Source of the DNA: Planctomycetota bacterium
GTDB lineage: Bacteria; Planctomycetota; UBA11346
Assembly (NCBI GenBank): GCA_013821615.1
Contig: JACDGQ010000069.1
Span: 1-10,638 of the forward strand
Length of the DNA: 10,638 bases
Direction of reading: 5' to 3'
The notes under the pieces are model-generated. The model searched no databases. It saw nothing but the letters and a program-made list of their open reading frames with translations, and had not been told where the DNA came from. Within the stretch, counting starts at the first letter, position 1, and the number at the start of each line of letters is the position of its first letter. This document shows positions 6,607 to 10,638 of this stretch, one piece after another. A program made the position numbers and the translations under genes.

Positions 6607-6629
6607 CAAGTAGTAGGTGCAAATATGCC
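6600..6629 (+). promoter_or_regulatory. Probable promoter with overlapping dyad operator for the BlaI-like operon
   Basis: A perfect -35 hexamer TTGACA (6603-6608) overlaps the TGA stop of the RNase HII-like gene. A weaker -10 candidate TATGCC (6624-6629) follows after 15 bp. A dyad TATTTG (6600-6605), 14 bp, CAAATA (6620-6625) overlaps both boxes, and the block is strikingly AT-rich for this window. BlaI/MecI-family repressors generally bind dyads over their own promoters, so autoregulation by the product of the gene at 6707 is a reasonable inference. The exact TACA/TGTA core of classical bla/mec operators is not present. Confidence 0.5.
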
Positions 6630-6642
6630 TCGCGTCGGAGCG

Positions 6643-6660
6643 ATTCCCCCCTAAGGGAAT
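6643..6660. repeat. Inverted repeat in the BlaI-like gene leader
   Basis: ATTCCC (6643-6648), a 6-nt loop CCCTAA, and GGGAAT (6655-6660) form a perfect 6-bp stem. It lies downstream of the candidate promoter and 46 bp before the ATG at 6707. It could be a second operator or a short terminator for the RNase HII-like gene, though no T-tract follows. Confidence 0.35.
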
Positions 6661-6706
6661 AGCTCGAATTCATCCCGATTCCCACCCTAGCCCCGGAACC
6701 GTCGTC

Positions 6707-7105
6707 ATGGAGACCATCGGCCCGCTGCAGCTCAGAGTCATGCACTACCTGTGGAAGAACGGACCTGCCACGGTGCATGCGGTACTCGAGCACCTCAACC
6801 ACCAGCCGGGGTGCACCGCCCTGGCTTACACCACCATCCTGACGGTGATGCGCAATCTGGCGCGCCGCCACTTCCTCAGCCAGCAGCCTGCAGGGCGTAG
6901 CCACATCTTCGCCCCACTGGTCGACGAATACACGTACAAGCTCGGCATGCTCCAGCAGCTGCGCCGCGACCTGTTCGGCGGCGACGTGGACTGGATGCTG
7001 ACCTACCTCGGCAAGGACGAGGAGATCGACCAGGACAAGCGCACGCGCATCGCCGCGCTCAGCGGTGAGCATCCGGTCACGCGCGTGGCCGAAGTGCCGA
7101 CGTGA
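6707..7105 (+). CDS. BlaI/MecI-family winged-helix repressor
   Basis: The protein has 132 residues from ATG 6707, weakly supported by GGAA (6695-6698) 8 nt upstream. The frame is open further upstream, but the family N-terminus starts at METIGPLQLRVM. The winged-helix DNA-binding domain covers about 4-72: LQLRVMHYLWKNGPATVHAVLEHL, then the recognition-helix region ALAYTTILTVMRNLARRHFL (39-58) and the wing GRSHIFAPLV. This is the classic LAYTTVLTxxxRLxxKGxL arrangement. The C-terminal part (73-115, ending DWMLTYLGKDEEID) is a short helical dimerisation region. Family members repress their own operons and are relieved when a BlaR1/M56 membrane metalloprotease cleaves them; no such gene is in the window. 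Its last 4 nt overlap the pterin dehydratase gene, so the two are very likely cotranscribed and translationally coupled. Target genes beyond this operon are unknown. Confidence 0.88.
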   Translation: METIGPLQLRVMHYLWKNGPATVHAVLEHLNHQPGCTALAYTTILTVMRNLARRHFLSQQPAGRSHIFAPLVDEYTYKLGMLQQLRRDLFGGDVDWMLTYLGKDEEIDQDKRTRIAALSGEHPVTRVAEVPT

Positions 7106-7401
7106 AACCGCTGCCGCCGGACGCGGTCGACGCCGCCCTGGGCACGCTGCCGGGGTGGGTCCGCGCCGGTGACGCCCTGGAGCGCACCCTGCGCTTCCCC
7201 GGCTTCACCGGTGCGATCACCTTCATGCACGACTGCGCTCCGGAGATCGACGCCCTCGATCACCACCCGGAATGGACCAACGTCTACAACACCGTGCGCG
7301 TGCGCCTGACCACGCACGACGCCGGCGACCAGATCACCAACCCGGACCTGGTGTTGGCGCGGCTGCTCTCGGCCAAGGCGCTGCTGCACGGCGGGGCGTG
7401 A
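7102..7401 (+). CDS. Pterin-4a-carbinolamine dehydratase
   Basis: The protein has 99 residues, normal for the family. The GTG start at 7102 overlaps the TGA of the upstream repressor gene (GTGA), indicating translational coupling. The family dehydrates 4a-hydroxytetrahydrobiopterin, recycling the pterin cofactor used by aromatic amino acid hydroxylases. The active-site signature is intact: DALDHHPEWTNVYNTVRVRL (50-69) with the His54-His55-Pro56 triad region, followed by TTHDAGDQIT (70-79), matching the conserved LxTHDAGGLT block carrying the third His (His72). The N-terminal strand region GWVRAGDALERTLRFPGF (18-35) also fits. No phenylalanine hydroxylase gene is nearby. Many bacteria carry this gene without a hydroxylase, sometimes in molybdopterin or folate contexts, so the physiological partner is open. 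The symbol phhB is avoided because it implies a hydroxylase operon. Confidence 0.92.
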   Translation: MKPLPPDAVDAALGTLPGWVRAGDALERTLRFPGFTGAITFMHDCAPEIDALDHHPEWTNVYNTVRVRLTTHDAGDQITNPDLVLARLLSAKALLHGGA

Positions 7402-7471
7402 TTCCTCAGCCTGTACTCCCGACGATTTTTATCGCCCAGGGGCCAAGATCAGCAGTACGGACACGGTGCAC

Positions 7472-7517
7472 CAGGACCTGCCGGCAGACCCGCGCGACGA
7501 TCGGGGGCCGGTCCCTG
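7472..7517. terminator. Possible stem-loop between convergent pterin dehydratase and glnD genes
   Basis: CAGGACC (7472-7478) can pair with GGTCCCTG (7510-7517) with one bulged C, enclosing a GC-rich loop that contains CCCG/CGGG (7489-7492 with 7502-7505). Lying between two convergent stop codons (7401 and 7569), it may terminate transcription from either side, but no T-run follows. A longer-range pair GATTCCT (7400-7406) and AGGAATC (7554-7560) nearly spans the 167-bp gap. Support is weak. Confidence 0.25.
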
Positions 7518-7568
7518 TGGCCATCCCTTGGCGGCTTGGCGGTGAAAATCCTCAGGAATCCGCGCTGA

Positions 7569-10277
7569 CTACCGCCCAGCAGGCGCCAGGTTCAGGATTT
7601 GGATGAGGTGCGCGCGCAGCGTCTCCGCCGCCTCGTCGCTCAGCTTGCTGCCGTCGCGGTAGACGTAGAAGACGTCGACCGCGACGTCGCCCATGGTGTT
7701 GATGCAGGCGTAGCTGATCTCGCAGCCGTGCGTCGAGATGGCGCGGCACAACTTGCTGAGCAGGCCGACCTCGTCCTTGGTGTGGATGTCGACGATAGTG
7801 TAGTCCTCGCTGGTGCGCTGTTCGACCTTGACCGCGGGGTCGTCGAAGCCGCTGTCGGCGGGTTTGGACAGGGTCAGGCTGTTGCGGCGCTTCTCGAGCA
7901 GGGTCTCGGCGGACAGGCGGCCCTCTGAGACCGCGAGCAGGTCGGCGCGGAAACGCGCCCACGGCGCCTCCTCCTTCAGACGCGAGGGGTAGATCGAGGA
8001 CAGCCGGTAGCTGTAGATGACCATGCCCGAGACGCTCACCCAGGTGCGCGCATCGATGATGTCAAAGCCATGGCCGCTGAGCGTGGCGGTGATGTCGGCG
8101 AAGAGCGCATGCCGGTCGGGAACGGCCGCGACCAGGAACACCGACTTGTCCTTGAGCTCGTGGTGCAGGCCGACGCCGGAGGCGCGCGCCTCCTGCAGCA
8201 CGGTGTAGTGGCGGACGATCTCGCCGGCCGCGACCTGGTGCAGGTAGCTGTGCGGCAGGTCCTGGAGGAAGGCCTCGGCGCGCTCGGTGGGGACGCCGCT
8301 GGCGACCAGGGCGGCGGCGAGGCGCTCGTGGCGGCTGCCGATGGTCGCGCCGGCGTCGCGGAAGTGCGCGCTGAGCGTCTGGTAGAGGTCGCAGAGCAGC
8401 GCCTCCTGCCAGCCGGTGAGGATGCCCTCGCCGACCGCGCGCGCGTCACCGTAGGTCAGGCAGTAGAGCGCTTCGAGGTTGTCCTGGGTGCCGATCTTCT
8501 CGGCGAAGGCGCGCAGGAAGGAGGGCTCGTGGAAGTCGCGCATCCGGCTGGCGTCGGAGAGCGCGACGTGGCGCTCGACCAGGAAATAGAACAGCTCGGT
8601 CTCGCGCTCGTCCAGGCCGAAGCGCTCGGCGACGCCGCCGGCCATGATCGCCCCCCGCGCGACGTGGCCGCGACCCATGTACTTGCCCATGTCGTGCAGC
8701 AGCAGGCTGAGCCCCAGGATGTCCTTGCGCTTCTGGCGCGCGAAGATCGCGGACATGCCCGGCAGACCGGCGACGGTGCCGTTCGCCACCGCGTCGAGGT
8801 TGCCCATCGCGAACAGGGTGTGCTGGTCGACGGTGAACTGGTGATAGCTGTCGAACTGCATGTGGCAGGTGAGATTGCCGAACTCTGGCAGGTAGGCGCC
8901 GAGCAGGCCGGCATTGTGCATGTCCTCGAGGATCAGCTGGGTGCGGCCGAAGTCGCCGATGAGTTCGAGGAAAACCCGCGCCAGCGCGCGGTCACCGCGC
9001 ACCGCGTCGGTGAAGACGGCCAAGTGGGTTTTTATCGCGCGCTGCAGTTCGAGACTCAGGCGCATGCCGCGCGTCTGGGCCAGGCGGCACATGCGCACCA
9101 GACGCGCGCCGGCGTCGGGCAGCGACCAGAAGTCGGCGTGGCTGAGGTAGACCTGGCCCTGCACCGCGGTGAAGTCCTTGTCCAGCACCTTGCGCGTCTT
9201 GATCAGCAGCGTCCAGCGCCCGAGGTGCCCAGTGGCCTTCAAGCGGCTCACCGCCAGCTCGAGGATCTGGTGGACGTGCAGGACCCGGGCGTAGTGCTCC
9301 TTCATGAAGTGCTCGACCGCGCGCAGCTGGCTGAGGTCGGAGTAGCCGAGCTGCTTGGCCACGCGCACCTGGTCGGAGAGCTGGAAGATGTCCTGCTTGC
9401 GGCCGTGGTGGAAGTGCAGCAGCGAGCGCAGACAGAGCAGGTGGTCGTTGGTCGACTCGACCGCGGCGAGGTCCTGCTGGGTGATGACCTCGAGGTCGGC
9501 GACGCGCGCCAGCTCACGACTGCCGAAGGCGATGAAGGCGATGTTGCTGAGCAGCTGGACGTCGCGCAGGCAGCCGGGGTTGGTCTTGAGGTTGGGCTCC
9601 ATCTGGAACAGGCTGACGCCGGCCTGGGAGCGGCGCTTGGCGAGCTCCTCGAGCTTGAACTTGAGGAACGGCACGCTGCGCTTGCGGCGCAGGCGCGCCA
9701 GGATGTCGCCAAGCGCCGCGATCGGGCGCGGGCCGGCGAGCAGCGGGCGCTGTTCGATGACCGCGGTGGCGGTGACGAAGTCGTCCTCGAGCAGGCGGTC
9801 GAGCTCGGCGGCGCCGCGCATCGAGGCGCCGACGGTGAACTTGACGTCCCACATCAGGGCCTGGAACTCGGCGTTGCCCTTGGCCAGCCATTCGGGCGCG
9901 CGGCTGTCGACCGCGAGCACCAGCAGGTCGATGTCGGACTGCGGGTTGAGTTCGCCGCGGCCGTAGCCGCCGAGCGCGAAGATGCCGACGCCGTCCTCCC
10001 AGCCGCTGGGCGCGCCGACCTTGGCGAAGGCGCGGCGCGCGAGCGCGCGGATGATGACGTCGGTGAAGCCGGTGATGGCGAGCGCCACCGCACCACCGCC
10101 GGCGGTCGAAGTGAGGTTCTCGAGCTGCTGCCGGGCGATGGCGGCGAGTTCGCGCGCGCGCAGCTCCCTGATCGCCGCCACCGCCTCGGCGCGCGGACCG
10201 GATTCGAGCCGCCCGACCTCGAGGACGAACTGGGCCGACTCGGGGATGGACAGCGTACGCGAGGTGATTTCCGGCAT
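7569..10277 (-). CDS. glnD: Bifunctional PII uridylyltransferase / uridylyl-removing enzyme
   Basis: The protein has 902 residues from ATG 10277, matching usual GlnD length (about 860-950). The frame extends 64 codons further upstream, but that stretch is Arg-rich and unlike the family. GlnD uridylylates PII under low glutamine and removes UMP under high glutamine, setting glutamine synthetase activity. The nucleotidyltransferase domain has GGYGRGELNPQSDIDLLVL (103-121) with catalytic Asp115 and Asp117. It is followed by the GlnD linker block EPNLKTNPGCLRDVQLL (227-243), where the usual GGLRD is GCLRD. The HD domain (about 470-600) has DQHTLFAM (484-491), LLHDMGKYMGRGH (526-538; His528-Asp529) and the further His570. 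Two ACT domains follow: about 712-775 (SVFLVAAVPDRHALFADIT) and about 826-898 (TIVDIHTKDEVGLLSKLC), the glutamine sensors. All four domains are intact. No glnB or amtB is adjacent. The gene is divergent from aroA. Confidence 0.95.
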   Translation of the reverse strand: MPEITSRTLSIPESAQFVLEVGRLESGPRAEAVAAIRELRARELAAIARQQLENLTSTAGGGAVALAITGFTDVIIRALARRAFAKVGAPSGWEDGVGIFALGGYGRGELNPQSDIDLLVLAVDSRAPEWLAKGNAEFQALMWDVKFTVGASMRGAAELDRLLEDDFVTATAVIEQRPLLAGPRPIAALGDILARLRRKRSVPFLKFKLEELAKRRSQAGVSLFQMEPNLKTNPGCLRDVQLLSNIAFIAFGSRELARVADLEVITQQDLAAVESTNDHLLCLRSLLHFHHGRKQDIFQLSDQVRVAKQLGYSDLSQLRAVEHFMKEHYARVLHVHQILELAVSRLKATGHLGRWTLLIKTRKVLDKDFTAVQGQVYLSHADFWSLPDAGARLVRMCRLAQTRGMRLSLELQRAIKTHLAVFTDAVRGDRALARVFLELIGDFGRTQLILEDMHNAGLLGAYLPEFGNLTCHMQFDSYHQFTVDQHTLFAMGNLDAVANGTVAGLPGMSAIFARQKRKDILGLSLLLHDMGKYMGRGHVARGAIMAGGVAERFGLDERETELFYFLVERHVALSDASRMRDFHEPSFLRAFAEKIGTQDNLEALYCLTYGDARAVGEGILTGWQEALLCDLYQTLSAHFRDAGATIGSRHERLAAALVASGVPTERAEAFLQDLPHSYLHQVAAGEIVRHYTVLQEARASGVGLHHELKDKSVFLVAAVPDRHALFADITATLSGHGFDIIDARTWVSVSGMVIYSYRLSSIYPSRLKEEAPWARFRADLLAVSEGRLSAETLLEKRRNSLTLSKPADSGFDDPAVKVEQRTSEDYTIVDIHTKDEVGLLSKLCRAISTHGCEISYACINTMGDVAVDVFYVYRDGSKLSDEAAETLRAHLIQILNLAPAGR

Positions 10278-10294
10278 CGCCGCAGCGTACGCTG
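10251..10294. promoter_or_regulatory. Duplicated CAGCGTACGC palindromic site around the glnD start
   Basis: CAGCGTACGC occurs at 10251-10260, inside glnD codons 6-9, and at 10283-10292, just upstream of its ATG. The upstream copy extends to a perfect 12-bp palindrome CAGCGTACGCTG (10283-10294). The copies are 32 bp apart, about three helical turns, on the same face of DNA. A dimeric regulator binding here could control glnD and possibly the divergent aroA. The sequences are seen directly; the role is inference. Confidence 0.35.
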
Positions 10295-10441
10295 GGCTGG
10301 GGGTCGACAAGAGGCGGCGACCCGAGGGTCCGACGGCGCGCGCGTGCGTCGAGGCCGGCGTGCGCCGCATGCGCTGGCCCCGCTGGCCCCGCTCGCGTCC
10401 CCTCCCCTTGCGGGTGCGGCGCTCGCCACGATCCTCCCGCC

Positions 10442-10638
10442 ATGCCCGCCGCGCCCCTGTCCGTCCCACTCCTGGCCCGTGGCCAGCGCGCCACCTGGAC
10501 GGTTCCCGGTTCGAAGAGCATCACCAACCGGGCGCTGGTGCTGGCGGCGCTGGCCGACGGCACCTCGGTGCTGGAAGGGGTGCTCGAGAGCGACGACACC
10601 CGGCACATGCGCACCTGCCTGGCCGCGCTGGGCGTGGC
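10442..10638 (+). CDS. aroA: 3-phosphoshikimate 1-carboxyvinyltransferase (EPSP synthase), N-terminal part
   Basis: EPSP synthase joins phosphoenolpyruvate to shikimate-3-phosphate in the shikimate pathway in the cytoplasm. The first 65 codons are present before the window ends. The substrate-binding motif VPGSKSITNRALVLAALADG (21-40) is intact, with Lys25, Ser26 and Arg30 corresponding to E. coli AroA Lys22, Ser23 and Arg27. It is followed by the family's ADG.S.L.G.L.SDDTR.M block: EGVLESDDTRHMRTCLAALG (45-64). ATG 10442 is the natural start because the motif sits about 20 residues in, as in the family; no clear Shine-Dalgarno is visible. The 164-bp gap to the divergent glnD includes a 9-bp tandem duplication GCTGGCCCC (10373-10390). 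Identity is firm; completeness cannot be judged. Confidence 0.95.
   Translation, partial: MPAAPLSVPLLARGQRATWTVPGSKSITNRALVLAALADGTSVLEGVLESDDTRHMRTCLAALGV

Noticed and set aside
5362..6609. 415-codon minus-strand frame over the RNase HII-like gene
   Set aside because: The sense frame has RNase HII motifs and a good Shine-Dalgarno; the antisense product is Arg/Ala/Gly-rich with no motif.
10278..10469. N-terminal extension of glnD to an upstream ATG at 10469
   Set aside because: The added 64 residues are Arg/Gly-rich, overlap the aroA start region, and are absent from typical GlnD N-termini.

Overview
The window is a GC-rich bacterial chromosome segment. I place it in the PVC superphylum, most likely Planctomycetota, with moderate confidence. 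The main evidence is an adjacent pair typical of that group: a PSCyt1-PSCyt2-PSD1 (DUF1549/DUF1553) cytochrome c-like protein followed by a Tat-exported DUF1501 protein. A divergent RNase HII-like protein starting GIDEAGYGPTLGP also fits. High-GC Verrucomicrobiota cannot be excluded from sequence alone. I see no IS element, integrase, phage gene, CRISPR array, tRNA or rRNA. Nearly all long overlapping or antisense frames are shadows produced by the high GC content.

Layout, left to right. (1) The C-terminal part of truD (tRNA pseudouridine synthase) ends at 580. (2) After 229 bp containing a dyad, an exported cytochrome/PSD1 protein (810-3371) overlaps or abuts the DUF1501 gene (3377-4759), forming a two-gene exported-protein operon. 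(3) Between the convergent ends of DUF1501 and an MreD-like membrane protein gene (minus strand, 4892-5365) lies an array of 8-bp AGTCCGGA-type units arranged as two inverted arms (4761-4886). (4) The 326-bp divergent region 5366-5691 has no gene but holds an 81-nt nested hairpin flanked by a 9-bp direct repeat, plus two AT-rich GCATAT motifs. (5) An RNase HII-like gene (5692-6606) follows. Its stop codon overlaps a perfect TTGACA -35 box and a dyad placed to control the next two genes. (6) Those are a BlaI/MecI-type repressor and a pterin-4a-carbinolamine dehydratase, coupled by a 4-nt GTGA overlap. (7) glnD (minus strand, 7569-10277) encodes the bifunctional PII uridylyltransferase. (8) The divergent start of aroA (EPSP synthase) is cut by the right edge.

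Most genes are housekeeping: RNA modification, nitrogen signalling and aromatic biosynthesis. Less ordinary are the DUF1501/cytochrome export pair, the divergent RNase HII-like protein, the repressor joined to a pterin dehydratase with no BlaR1-like protease nearby, and the two structured intergenic repeats. I found no convincing new defence or mobile system. The intergenic hairpin, the 8-bp inverted array and the RNase HII-like protein are the best leads.
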